Source of the DNA: JAEUJM01 sp041918615
GTDB lineage: Bacteria > Actinomycetota > Acidimicrobiia > Acidimicrobiales > DATDAH01
DNA length: 64,000 bases
Direction of reading: 5' to 3'
NCBI GenBank assembly: GCA_041918615.1
Contig: JAYRVH010000025.1
Span: 124,001 to 188,000, forward strand
Shown one piece after another: positions 45,046 through 53,405 of this stretch. Position numbers and translations under genes: made by a program. The notes under the pieces were generated by a model. It made no database searches. It was not told the origin of the DNA and was given only the letters and a program-made list of their open reading frames with translations. Numbering within the stretch: the first letter of the stretch is position 1; each line of letters starts with the position of its first letter.

Positions 45046-45174
45046 TCAGTCGCCGAAGTTGGTGAACGACAGCAGCATGCCGAAGTCCTCCTCGCGGGGG
45101 GCGGCCATCACCGCTTGGAGGTCGTCGCGCTTCTTCGAGCTGCCCCGGCGCTGGTCGGCCTGGGTCTTGTGACT
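45046..45174 (-). pseudogene. yajQ: Truncated copy of yajQ (3' end)
   Basis: Matches, with substitutions, the last ~130 bases of yajQ at 47258 on the same strand, including its stop (TCA at 45046) and TTGGTGAACGACAGC. It ends abruptly at 45174 where HAD-like sequence begins. The homology to the intact gene is nearly full across the segment, so it is recent. Confidence 0.85.
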
Positions 45175-45179
45175 GGGGG

Positions 45180-45375
45180 CCCTGGGACCTGCTCGTCATG
45201 CGGGAGCACGCGGACTGCATGGCCCCCCGGCACTTCAAGCAGCGCAGGGTGGAGGAGCGCCGCGACTACGGCTTCGACCTCCGCCTCGCCTTCGAGGACG
45301 ACCGCCGCAAGGTGGACATGTTCCACCGCGCCGGCGTCCCCTGCGTCTACATCCACTCCGGCTACTACGACGCGT
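45180..45375 (+). pseudogene. Truncated copy of the HAD-like gene (3' end)
   Basis: Starts at GGGACCTGCTCGTCATGCG, aligned to 43680 of the intact HAD gene, and runs through the sequence coding RDYGFDLRLAFEDDRR to the stop region; the intact TAG is TCG here, so the frame continues. Joined directly to the yajQ fragment. No start or upstream part. Confidence 0.85.
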
Positions 45376-45417
45376 CGCTGTCGGCTCCGCGGCTGGGCTT
45401 CCCGCGCCCGCCGTCGA

Positions 45418-47157
45418 CTACGGGATCCCGGTGCTCGTCTCGCACGCGAGGCCGATGTCGGTGCCGGCCCGTCCCCGGCAGATGTCGGTCCCGGCGCCGC
45501 CGTTGAGGGTGTCGGCGCCGTTGCCGCCGGTGAGGAGGTCGTCGTCGCCGCGGCCGTTGAGGGTGTCGGCGCCGTTGCCGCCCCGGACGACGTCGGCTCC
45601 TGACCCGCCCACGAGCAGGTCGCCGCGATCGCCGCCCGACAGGGTGTCCGCCCCGGGCCCGCCGAAGGCGATGTCGGCGCCTGGCCCACCGACGAATGCG
45701 TCGTCACCGGTGAGCCCACAGAACCGGTCGTCGCCGGCCAGGGCGTCGACGGTGTCGTCGCCGGCGGTGCCGAGGATCACGTCGGCGTCGATGGTGGGGG
45801 TGGCTCCATCGGCGAGGGCGACGGTGACCGTCTCCCCGCGGCACGTGGGCGCGGTGACGGTGACGTCGACCTGGTTGGAGGTGGCCGGGGTGGTCTGGTC
45901 GGAGTCGGCGGTGGCCGTGTTGGTGTAGGTGCCACCGTCGGCGAGGACCGTCGTGTAGGTGCAGTCGATGGTGGTGTGGGCGCCGATGGCGAGGCTGCCG
46001 GTGGTCTCGGCGCAGTCAGGGGCGTTGGTGTCGGTGACGGTGACGCCGGTGAGATCCACGTTGCCGGTGTTGGTGACGGTGAGGTGGTAGTCGATGTCGT
46101 CCCCGGCGAGGACGGTGGTCTGGTCGGCGGACTTGGTGATCGACAGCCCGGGCACCGAGGAGAACTGCTGGACCCGGTTGTTGCCCGTGTCGGCGACGTA
46201 GACGGTCCCGTTCGGTCCCGGGGCCACGTCGCCAGGCGACAGGAACTGCCCGTTGGCCGAGCCCTTCCCGCCCCAGTCGCCCAGCTCCGCGCCTGCGGAG
46301 GTGAAGGACGTGACCCCGTGGGAGACGTTGCACGGGAAGCCTTGGCACGTGCTCTCGCTGTCTGACACGTACACGATGTTGTCGCTGCCGACACCGATGC
46401 CGAGTTGCGAGCCCCAGCCGTGCACGATGCCCATCTCGCCCTGGCTGGTGCCGGTCGCGCTGTACCGCTGCACGCTGCCCTGCGTCGTGCCCACCTCGAA
46501 GTGGGTCTCACCGACGTAGACCTCGGTACCGTCGGGACGAACCCCGACGGTGGAGCTGGCCAGGAGCACGTTCCACTGGATGGCCAGGACGCCGGCGGAG
46601 GAGTAGCGGCGAATGGCGCGGCTCGGTGAGCCGGAGTTCGTGTCGAGCACGAACACGTTGCCGGCACCGTCGACGGCGAGGTCGAACGGGTTCACCAGCG
46701 AGCCGGTCCACGAGCCGATGAACGTGCCGGTGGATCCGAACCGGAGCACCTTCCCGCTGTCGAGCACGTAGACCGTGCCGCCGGCGTCGACCGACACCGC
46801 GAGCGGGTCGGCGAGGTGACCGCTGCCGGCGGCCGTGCCCCAGCTGGTGAGGAAGTTGCCACTGGAATCGAACTTCTGGATCCGGTCGTTACCGCGATCG
46901 ACGACGTACACGTTGCCGCTGGAGTCCGTGGCGATGCCTTCGGGACGGTTGAACTCACCCGCGCCGGAACCGATGGTCCCCCAAGACCGCACGAAGCCGG
47001 GCACCACGCCACTCGCTCCCGCGGCGGGAGGCGCAGAGAGGACCACCACCCCGAGCAGCAGCGCCGTCGCGCCCACCACGGCCCGCCGGCGCGGTCGGCG
47101 CCGCCCATCTCGGACCTCCACGGCACCGTCGGCGCTCATTCGACTCTGCCTCGCCAT
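45418..47157 (-). CDS. Exported NHL-repeat, DUF11 and RTX-type calcium-binding repeat protein
   Basis: 579 residues from ATG at 47157 (an ATG at 47205 is possible). Basic N-terminus and signal peptide ending in AAGASG (about residues 1-50). About residues 60-335 are NHL-type beta-propeller units (EFNRPEGIATDSSGNVYVVD, NGTVYVADTGNNRVQQF). About 345-440 is a DUF11-like Ig domain (DYHLTVTNTGNVDLTGV). The last ~100 residues are RTX nonapeptides of the GGxGaDtL type, expected to bind Ca2+. Surface or secreted structural protein. Ends 40 bases from the HAD fragment. Confidence 0.88.
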   Translation of the reverse strand: MARQSRMSADGAVEVRDGRRRPRRRAVVGATALLLGVVVLSAPPAAGASGVVPGFVRSWGTIGSGAGEFNRPEGIATDSSGNVYVVDRGNDRIQKFDSSGNFLTSWGTAAGSGHLADPLAVSVDAGGTVYVLDSGKVLRFGSTGTFIGSWTGSLVNPFDLAVDGAGNVFVLDTNSGSPSRAIRRYSSAGVLAIQWNVLLASSTVGVRPDGTEVYVGETHFEVGTTQGSVQRYSATGTSQGEMGIVHGWGSQLGIGVGSDNIVYVSDSESTCQGFPCNVSHGVTSFTSAGAELGDWGGKGSANGQFLSPGDVAPGPNGTVYVADTGNNRVQQFSSVPGLSITKSADQTTVLAGDDIDYHLTVTNTGNVDLTGVTVTDTNAPDCAETTGSLAIGAHTTIDCTYTTVLADGGTYTNTATADSDQTTPATSNQVDVTVTAPTCRGETVTVALADGATPTIDADVILGTAGDDTVDALAGDDRFCGLTGDDAFVGGPGADIAFGGPGADTLSGGDRGDLLVGGSGADVVRGGNGADTLNGRGDDDLLTGGNGADTLNGGAGTDICRGRAGTDIGLACETSTGIP

Positions 47158-47257
47158 GATGTGCTCCCCACGAAATCCAACGGCCCAGACGGTAGTCCTG
47201 CGCACTCGTCGCTGGGCGGCTGACCCACTTCCCGACCGCTCGGGAACGGGGCGAGGG

Positions 47258-47746
47258 TCAGTCGCGGAAATTGGTGAACGACAGCGGGATGCCGAAGTCC
47301 CCTTCGCGGAGCGCGCCCATGACCGCTTGGAGGTCGTCGCGCTTCTTCGAGCTCACGCGGAGCTGATCGGCCTGGGTCTGTGACTGGACGCCCTTGAGTC
47401 CGAGGCCCTTGATGAACTTGTTGAGCTCGCGGGCCTTGTCCGACGAGATGCCGGCCGCGAGGGTGATCACCTGGCGCACCGTGCCGCCCGACGCATCCTC
47501 GACGGTGCCGAAATCGAGCGCCTTGAGGCTCACCTTGCGCTTCACCAGCTTCTCCTCGAGTAGCTGGGTGAGGGCGGTCAGGCGGTCCTCGCTGGCGGTG
47601 TGCAGCGTGATCTCGTTGTCGCCGAGCTCGATGCGCGAGTTGGTGCCCTTGAAGTCGTAGCGCTGCGCCAACTCACGGCCGGCCTGGTCCACGGCGTTGC
47701 GGACCTCTTGGGCGTCAACTTCGGAGACGACGTCGAACGTTGGCAT
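47258..47746 (-). CDS. yajQ: YajQ-family nucleotide-binding protein
   Basis: 162 residues, ATG at 47746. N-terminal MPTFDVVSEVDAQEVRNA and C-terminal GDFGIPLSFTNFRD are typical. Family members bind nucleotides (c-di-GMP in Xanthomonas). 3' end is duplicated at 45046. Divergent from tRNA-Tyr 36 bases away. Confidence 0.92.
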   Translation of the reverse strand: MPTFDVVSEVDAQEVRNAVDQAGRELAQRYDFKGTNSRIELGDNEITLHTASEDRLTALTQLLEEKLVKRKVSLKALDFGTVEDASGGTVRQVITLAAGISSDKARELNKFIKGLGLKGVQSQTQADQLRVSSKKRDDLQAVMGALREGDFGIPLSFTNFRD

Positions 47747-47782
47747 GACCGGACCCTACAGGCGGTAGGGTCATGCGCTCCA

Positions 47783-47867
47783 GGGTCGGTGCCCGAGTGG
47801 CCAAAGGGAACGGGCTGTAAACCCGTCGGCATAGCCTACGGAGGTTCAAATCCTCCCCGGCCCACCA
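47783..47867 (+). tRNA. tRNA-Tyr (GTA)
   Basis: 85 bases including encoded CCA. Acceptor GGGTCGG pairs with CCGGCCC (one G-U pair), D-arm, anticodon stem ACGGG/CCCGT with anticodon GTA at 47817-47819, long class II variable arm containing GGC-ata-GCC, and T-arm GGAGG-TTCAAAT-CCTCC. No integrase or att repeat is near. Confidence 0.97.
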
Positions 47868-47929
47868 TCACACGTGCGCGACGGTCCGCTCGAACGCAGG
47901 CTCGGACCGCACGTCCCCGTCGATGACGG

Positions 47930-48914
47930 CTACGTGCGCCTCCGGCCCCGGCCGCTCGTTGGTGAGCGGGCCAGGAGCCATCCCAGAACGAGTGCGGCCA
48001 GGGCCGCGACGGGGCTGAGCCGGAGGCCCAGCAGGTCGCGTCGACCGGCCTCGAAGGGCTCGGCGAACCCGGCCAGGGCGAGACCGGCGAGGCCCGCCAC
48101 CGCCGAGAACGCTCCCGCCACCCGTCGAACGAGGTGGCCCGCGGCGGGGGTAGCGACCGCCAGGCGCTCGACCGGCGAGGCGACGACGACGATCCCCAGC
48201 AGCACGGCCGCCGACCCGGCCAGCCACACGGGCCGCTCGAGCCACCAGGCGGCCGTCCCGACCTCGGGGACGGCGAGCCCGAGCCCCAGCAACGCGACGC
48301 CGACGGTGATGAGGGCGGTCAGGTGCCAGAGGAAGATCGTGAGCACCGCCAGGTTGACGATGATCGTGGCCCGCCAGCCCGTGGCCGCTGGAGCCAGGCC
48401 GACAGCGGCCGGTGGGCGGCCAGCAGAAGAGCGGCCTGCGCCACCCCCAGCACCAGGATGGCGAACGTGGGCGGGCTAATGTTGGAGATCCGTTGCCCCG
48501 GAGCCGGTCGGAGATCCGGACTGCGACCGCGGCCAGTGGCAACCACACAGCGGCGAAGAGCACCGTGGGGCGAAGCAGGCGCTCGGCCCGCACCGCGACG
48601 AAGGTGCCGACGTCGACGTCGACGGCGCCGGGCGCGTCGGGCCGAAGCGAGCGGAGGTTGGCGAAACCCCCGACCACGAAGAAGACGGGTATCACCTCGA
48701 AGGCCCACGTCAACGGTCGCAACCACGACAGCACGGCGAGGGCGTTGGTGCCCCGCAGGTCGCCGTCCACCCGCACGGCGGTGGCGATCAGCCAATGCCC
48801 CGAGACCACGAGCAGGATGCTGGCCGCCCGCAACAGGTCGACGACACGGTCGCGGCCGGGCGGCGTGGCGGCCACGAGGGCATCCAGGCCGGACGGATCG
48901 TTCGGTTCGCCCAC
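47930..48914 (-). pseudogene. Broken acyltransferase-3 (OafA/YrhL-like) gene
   Basis: ATG at 48914. Residues of the acyltransferase family are found in three frames: VDLLRAASILLVVSGHW to RISDRLRG in the first, ISNISPPTFAILVLGVAQAA in the second and LTIFLWHLTALITVGVALL in the third. Between the first and second about 100 residues expected of the family are missing, so there is an internal deletion with frame change near 48500 and a second frameshift near 48390. The stop of the last frame is at 47930. Confidence 0.8.
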
Positions 48915-49007
48915 CCGGCCATGGTGCCAGGCGCCCTCGTGTCGGGACCCGATCGGCGCGCTCCGCCCCGACCATGACGTAGGGGGAGCGCTCCGATCAG
49001 GTGATCA

Positions 49008-49751
49008 TCACGCGGCCGCGCTCTTCCTGCGGCCGAGCACGATGGCGCTGACTCCTGCGATCAGCCCCAGCGCGCCCACGATGAGCCCGATCGTGGCCAG
49101 GGTGGTGGCCGAGTCGGCGTCGTCCTGTGCGGAGGTGGCCTCCGCCGCAGCGCTGTCGGTGGCACCCTGGTCCGCCGCCACGGTGGTGTCGGTGCTCGCC
49201 GCGTGGTCACCCCCCTCGCCGCCGGCGGCCGTGAGCGTCAGCACGGGGGCGGGCAACTCGGGCTCCTCGCCGCTCGCGGGCGTGGCCTCGATCCAACGGA
49301 CGACGTCACCGTTGTCGTAGGTCTGGATGGCTTTGAACTCGAGTGCGTCAGCGTCCTCGGGAAGAGGGCCCATCGACACGGGGAACCGTTGGAACTGGCC
49401 GGGCTCGATGCCGGTGCCGTCCGCGGACCAGGTGATCGTGGAGACCGCCTCGGTGATCTGCTCACCCTCTGACTCGACCGGTTCGGCCAGCGTGGTGCTC
49501 TGGGTTGCGACCGTCCAGCCCGGTACCGGTTCCACGCTCACGAACGGAATGGGGTGGTCCTCGGGGAACTGGACCTTCACCGCGGTGGTCTTGGCGTCGC
49601 TGGTCTCGTTGGGGACGTTGAAGGTTACGACGGCAAAGGACCCCTGCTCGGCCTCACCGGGCTCTATTTCCACGTGGGCCCACGCCGGCGCCGCTGCGAG
49701 CAGCACACCCAAGGCGGCGGCAACGGCCCCCGCGAGTCGGATCTTCCTCAC
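49008..49751 (-). CDS. YcnI-like (DUF1775) exported protein
   Basis: 247 residues from GTG at 49751, preceded by AGGAGGG. Signal peptide, then AHVEIEPGEAEQG, where the mature N-terminal His binds copper in YcnI family members, and a single domain with GWTVATQST and IEPGQFQRFPVS. A Ser/Thr/Ala-rich linker and a C-terminal helix with GRRKSAAA anchor it. 109 bases downstream of the copper-region operon. Confidence 0.88.
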   Translation of the reverse strand: MRKIRLAGAVAAALGVLLAAAPAWAHVEIEPGEAEQGSFAVVTFNVPNETSDAKTTAVKVQFPEDHPIPFVSVEPVPGWTVATQSTTLAEPVESEGEQITEAVSTITWSADGTGIEPGQFQRFPVSMGPLPEDADALEFKAIQTYDNGDVVRWIEATPASGEEPELPAPVLTLTAAGGEGGDHAASTDTTVAADQGATDSAAAEATSAQDDADSATTLATIGLIVGALGLIAGVSAIVLGRRKSAAA

Positions 49752-49860
49752 TTGCCCTCCTGATGATCGGTTGGCTCGGTCGAGCGCTTCGACGCCGTCG
49801 TGCGGCGGTTGTCGAAGTGGTCGCCCCAACAGTCCGGATAGTTCCCGACCGGTCAGGTGA

Positions 49861-50451
49861 TCACGGGGGCGGGGCGGTTCGGCGGCGCAGGAGGAACAGC
49901 AGCCCACCAAAGCCGATGACGGCGGCCGCGCTGGCGCCACCGGCCACCAGCCAGGTCGGCGCCTCCCGGCCCGCGGGCTCGCACGCCGCCGCGACATTCG
50001 CCGGTCCTGGGGCGGTCGCCGCCGGCGAGGCCCGGTCGCCGCCTCCCCCGACGGTGATCGGCACGACCAGTTGGGCGGGAGGGAAGGCCGACTCCACGAT
50101 CACCGTCCAGGAGCCGGGTCGGGGGAAGTCGAGGGTGGCGTTGCGCAGTCCGGGCTGATCGCCGACGTCCATGTCCCGGGTGGCGACCCCGGCATCCCCG
50201 GGGCCCTCCGCCCGCACCGTCACGCGGGCGCTGTCGGCCTGGTCCCGGTCGAGCGTGTAGGTGACACAGACCTCGATGGCCACCGTGCGCTCACCGGAGG
50301 GACGGGTGTCGATCAACGAGATGGCGCCCGCGCCGCCGTGGGCCGCCGCGGGCAGGGCCCCGGGACCCACGAGTGCGAGTGAAGCAGCGACGGCGGCAGC
50401 GACGGCCGGCCACCGGCCGAGCCGTGGGGGGAGTGCCCGAATCGGGCTCAC
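49861..50451 (-). CDS. Exported membrane-anchored protein of the copper region
   Basis: 196 residues from ATG at 50451, overlapping the DUF305 stop. Signal peptide (to about residue 37, PAAAHGGAGA), a soluble domain with one Cys in VAIEVCVTYTLDRD, a linker with Cys, and a C-terminal helix followed by RRRTAPPP. No family recognised; sequence is YtkA/FixH-like in general appearance only. Between DUF305 and YcnI, so a role in copper or envelope biology is likely. Confidence 0.7.
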   Translation of the reverse strand: MSPIRALPPRLGRWPAVAAAVAASLALVGPGALPAAAHGGAGAISLIDTRPSGERTVAIEVCVTYTLDRDQADSARVTVRAEGPGDAGVATRDMDVGDQPGLRNATLDFPRPGSWTVIVESAFPPAQLVVPITVGGGGDRASPAATAPGPANVAAACEPAGREAPTWLVAGGASAAAVIGFGGLLFLLRRRTAPPP

Positions 50452-51140
50452 CCGCCGGTGAGCTCCTCGATCCTCAGGTCGTACTCGGTCACCTCGGACC
50501 GCTGGACCCGTGCCATCACCTCGGCGAGATGCCGCACGCGTGGGTCCTCGGCGTGGCGGGCGGCGTAGTCGGCCATGTCGATCCCGCCGACATGGTGTGC
50601 CCGCATGAGCTGCAGGAACAGGAGGTTCTGGGCGTCGTCGTCGGCCTTCTGCAGCTCGTCCATCTGCTCAGGGGTGGCCAGGCCTGGCATGTCGGCGAGG
50701 GGCATGGCCGGGGCGCCCATCCACCCCATCACGTCACGCTCGGGGTCGCCCCGGCCGAGGTCGCGGGCCTGGAGGTAGCCGTCCATGAGGCCGATCTCGT
50801 ACCGCTGCTCGATGAGCACCTCGCGGGCCAGGTGGCGCACCACCGGGTTGGAGGCGCTGCCGTTGGCCAGGCTGGCCATGGTGACGGCCTGCTCGTGGTG
50901 GTCGATCATGTCCTGCAGGAAGCCCGTGTCGACGGCGCTCGTGGGCGGTCCCGAAGCACGGTCGCCGACCAGGTAGCCCACGGCGCCGGCGAGGAAGGCT
51001 AGCGCCGCGACGAGGACGATCAGCCGACCACGTGACAGGCCGGACCGAGGGGTCCGCTCTCCCTCGTCGGTGTCCGCCACGAGATCATCGGGGACCTCTG
51101 GCGGCGGCGTCGCATCGGTGGTTGCAGCGGGCACGTTCAT
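50448..51140 (-). CDS. DUF305-family membrane-anchored protein
   Basis: 230 residues, ATG overlapping the upstream gene. Cytoplasmic N-terminus, helix (about 38-60), then a ferritin-like DUF305 domain with DMIDHHEQAVTMA, LMDGYLQA and MRAHHVGGIDMA, its metal-binding His/Asp pairs. Common next to copper genes in actinobacteria. Confidence 0.88.
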   Translation of the reverse strand: MNVPAATTDATPPPEVPDDLVADTDEGERTPRSGLSRGRLIVLVAALAFLAGAVGYLVGDRASGPPTSAVDTGFLQDMIDHHEQAVTMASLANGSASNPVVRHLAREVLIEQRYEIGLMDGYLQARDLGRGDPERDVMGWMGAPAMPLADMPGLATPEQMDELQKADDDAQNLLFLQLMRAHHVGGIDMADYAARHAEDPRVRHLAEVMARVQRSEVTEYDLRIEELTGG

Positions 51141-52195
51141 GGCTCCGAGGGTACCGGCGTGCCCGCGTTCGACGGTCGCGCGCCGAACGCTCCCTGGCGC
51201 CAGAGGCTGAGCACCGAGCCCACCGCCACACCGACGCCCAGCCCGAGGGTGGCGGCGACGAGCACCCGGGCGGCGGCCGCGCTCCAGGCGAACGGAACCT
51301 GCGAGTGGTCGAGCACGCTGATGTCGCTGAGGCCGCCGAACACGGCCAGCAACACCCCCGCGAACAGCGCCGCGAAGCAGCCGTCACGCTTGCCCCGCCA
51401 CAACAGGGAGATGGCGGCCAGGCCGACCCCCCACGCCACGATCGAATAGAGCAGCTCGGGTCCGACCGCCACGAGGTCGGGGCCCCCGGCGGTGGCGCCC
51501 ACGATGCCGAGGGTGTGGGCGACGTCGAGGCCGATCAGGATCGCGACCAGGACGGCGAGACCGCGACCCCACCGGCTCGACAAGCCGACGAGGGCCCCGA
51601 GCCCCACGAGGGCGCCCGCCAGCGCGTACCAGGGCAGGGGGCTCGACGCGGGCACCCACACCAGCTGGCCCGTGATCTCGAGGCGGTCGCCCGAGAAACG
51701 CAGCGGCACGATCCATCGGTCCTCGACCACGAAGCGCTCGTCGGGACGGTCGACGGCGGCGCCCATCCAGTGGATGCGGTGGTCGTGCCACCGGGCGGTC
51801 TGACCAGAGGAGGTCTTCTTCCACTCGGGCTCGGCGCCGGCGTCGACCGTTGCGGGACCGGTCTGCGAGCCTGTGCGGTCGCGGTTCAGGTAGGTGGCCG
51901 GGGATCGCTGGTTCTCGAACACACCGTCGGGGCCGATGCGCAGGTACGGCTCGTCTTCGTAGCCGAGCACGACGACGTCGCGGTCGTTGGTGTTCGTGAG
52001 CTGGAGGCGGGACCCGCCCTCCACGACCCTGGCGGTGATCCCGGCGGTCTCGGGGGCGATTCCCTCCAGCGTCGTCTCGTAGTTGGTGGCGCCCACGCCC
52101 GACACGTTGTGCGCGCTCGCCGGGGTGGCGCCCAGGCCGAGCAGCAGGCCGAGGATCACCCCGCCGAGCGCGATCCTGGCGCTCGTCCGCCTCAT
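51137..52195 (-). CDS. Polytopic exported protein of the copper operon
   Basis: 352 residues from ATG at 52195, overlapping the sigma factor stop; the start at 52276 is antisense to that gene. Signal peptide ending ATPASAH, a ~165-residue extracytoplasmic domain with RWHDHRIHWMG and then six or seven helices. The HxH pattern in the domain may bind metal. Family not named; similar proteins accompany CopCD and YcnI in actinobacteria. Confidence 0.75.
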   Translation of the reverse strand: MRRTSARIALGGVILGLLLGLGATPASAHNVSGVGATNYETTLEGIAPETAGITARVVEGGSRLQLTNTNDRDVVVLGYEDEPYLRIGPDGVFENQRSPATYLNRDRTGSQTGPATVDAGAEPEWKKTSSGQTARWHDHRIHWMGAAVDRPDERFVVEDRWIVPLRFSGDRLEITGQLVWVPASSPLPWYALAGALVGLGALVGLSSRWGRGLAVLVAILIGLDVAHTLGIVGATAGGPDLVAVGPELLYSIVAWGVGLAAISLLWRGKRDGCFAALFAGVLLAVFGGLSDISVLDHSQVPFAWSAAAARVLVAATLGLGVGVAVGSVLSLWRQGAFGARPSNAGTPVPSEP

Positions 52196-52737
52196 GTGGC
52201 CTCGGCGCGCCGGACCACCTCGACGAGGTCGGCTCGGGCGCGTGCAACCCGCGAGCGGATCGTGCCCACCGGGCAACCGCAGATCTCGGCAGCCTCGTCA
52301 TAGGAGCAACCGACGATCTGGGTGAGGACGAAGGCCTGGCGCCGGTCGTGGTCGAGCGCAGCCACCAGCTCCTGCAGGTCGGCGGCGCCCGACGAGTCGG
52401 TCGTCGGCTCCGGCGGCTGCACCCGCGTGAGCATTCGTCGGCGACGGACCGCGGCGCGGACCGAGTCGATGGCGGTGTGGCGGGCGATGGCGAGCAGCCA
52501 GGTGCGGGCACTCGACTCGCCCCGGAACGACGGAAGGGCCCGGACCGCGCGCAGGTAGACCTCCTGGGTCAGGTCGTCGGCCTGTTCCCGATCGGCGAGG
52601 TGGGCGCAGAGCCGCCACACGTCGGGCTGCGTCGCACGCACCAGGTCCGAAAGAGCGACCCGGTCGCCCGCCTGGGCGCGCAACAAGAGCCCTGTGAGAT
52701 CGTCAGCTGCCACCACGGCACTCACCGTAGGGGGCAC
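52192..52737 (-). CDS. ECF-type RNA polymerase sigma factor
   Basis: 181 residues from GTG at 52737 (GTG at 52725 is an alternative). Region 2 DLTQEVYLRAVRALPSFRGE with ARTWLLAIARHTAIDSVR, and region 4 CSYDEAAEICGCPVGTIRSRVARARADL. First gene of a leftward operon with the 352-residue protein, DUF305 and the 196-residue protein, each overlapping by 4 bases. Its antagonist is divergently encoded 47 bases away. Confidence 0.92.
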   Translation of the reverse strand: MPPTVSAVVAADDLTGLLLRAQAGDRVALSDLVRATQPDVWRLCAHLADREQADDLTQEVYLRAVRALPSFRGESSARTWLLAIARHTAIDSVRAAVRRRRMLTRVQPPEPTTDSSGAADLQELVAALDHDRRQAFVLTQIVGCSYDEAAEICGCPVGTIRSRVARARADLVEVVRRAEAT

Positions 52738-52749
52738 CCGGGTCGATCA

Positions 52750-52777
52750 GGAACTTCTCCGTAGGGCCGAACGACTC
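52750..52777 (+). promoter_or_regulatory. ECF-type promoter candidate before the anti-sigma gene
   Basis: GGAACTT at 52750-52756 and CGACTC at 52772-52777 have the GGAAC -35 and spacing of ECF-dependent promoters; the anti-sigma ATG is at 52785. This fits autoregulation by the adjacent sigma factor. Confidence 0.45.
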
Positions 52778-52784
52778 TTCTTCC

Positions 52785-53405
52785 ATGGATTGCGCTGCCT
52801 GCCGAGAAGCGGTGTCGGCCCGTCTCGACGGCCATGACACCGAGGACCCCGATGTCGACACCCACCTGGCGCGGTGTGCCGAATGCCAGGCGTGGCGGGC
52901 CGACGTCGTCGCGTTGGCGCACCGGATCGACCTGCACTGCTCCGACCCCGTTCCCGACCTGTCGGCGACGGTTCTCGCCGCGTTGGCCGAGGAGGATGCC
53001 GTGGCCGAGACGGCCGCCCGGCTGGACGCGCTGCGACCGTGGCGGATCGGTCTGGCCACCCTCGGGGTCCTGCAGTTGCTGCTCGCGATCCCCGTCCTGC
53101 TGTTCGGCAGCGAACCGGGTGCCGGTGTGCACGTGGCCCGCGAGATGGGCTCGTTCGACGTGGCCCTGGCGGTGGGCTTCCTCTTCGCCGCCTGGCGCCC
53201 GGCACGGGCATGGGGGATGGTGCCCCTCGTGGCGGCCCTGGCGGGTTGCCTGGCGCTGACGAGCGCGATCGATGTCAGCGAGGGACGAGCGGCGATGGGC
53301 GCCGAGACCCTCCACCTCACCCACGTCGTCGGCCTGGTGATGCTGTGGACGCTGGCCCACGCGTACCGGCGACCGGTTGCAGGCCGTAACCTCGTCCCCT
53401 TGTGA
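52785..53405 (+). CDS. Anti-sigma factor (zf-HC2) with membrane helices
   Basis: 206 residues. N-terminal zinc motif C3, H27-x3-C31-x2-C34 (HLARCAEC), then four membrane helices (about 87-190). Binds the ECF sigma at the membrane. The unusual point is the orientation: it is divergent from its sigma and overlaps copCD instead. Confidence 0.87.
   Translation: MDCAACREAVSARLDGHDTEDPDVDTHLARCAECQAWRADVVALAHRIDLHCSDPVPDLSATVLAALAEEDAVAETAARLDALRPWRIGLATLGVLQLLLAIPVLLFGSEPGAGVHVAREMGSFDVALAVGFLFAAWRPARAWGMVPLVAALAGCLALTSAIDVSEGRAAMGAETLHLTHVVGLVMLWTLAHAYRRPVAGRNLVPL

Noticed and set aside
47783..47867. tRNA-Tyr as an integration site for an island
   Set aside because: No integrase, attachment-site repeat or foreign gene block beside it; the flanking decay is explained by duplication and frameshift.
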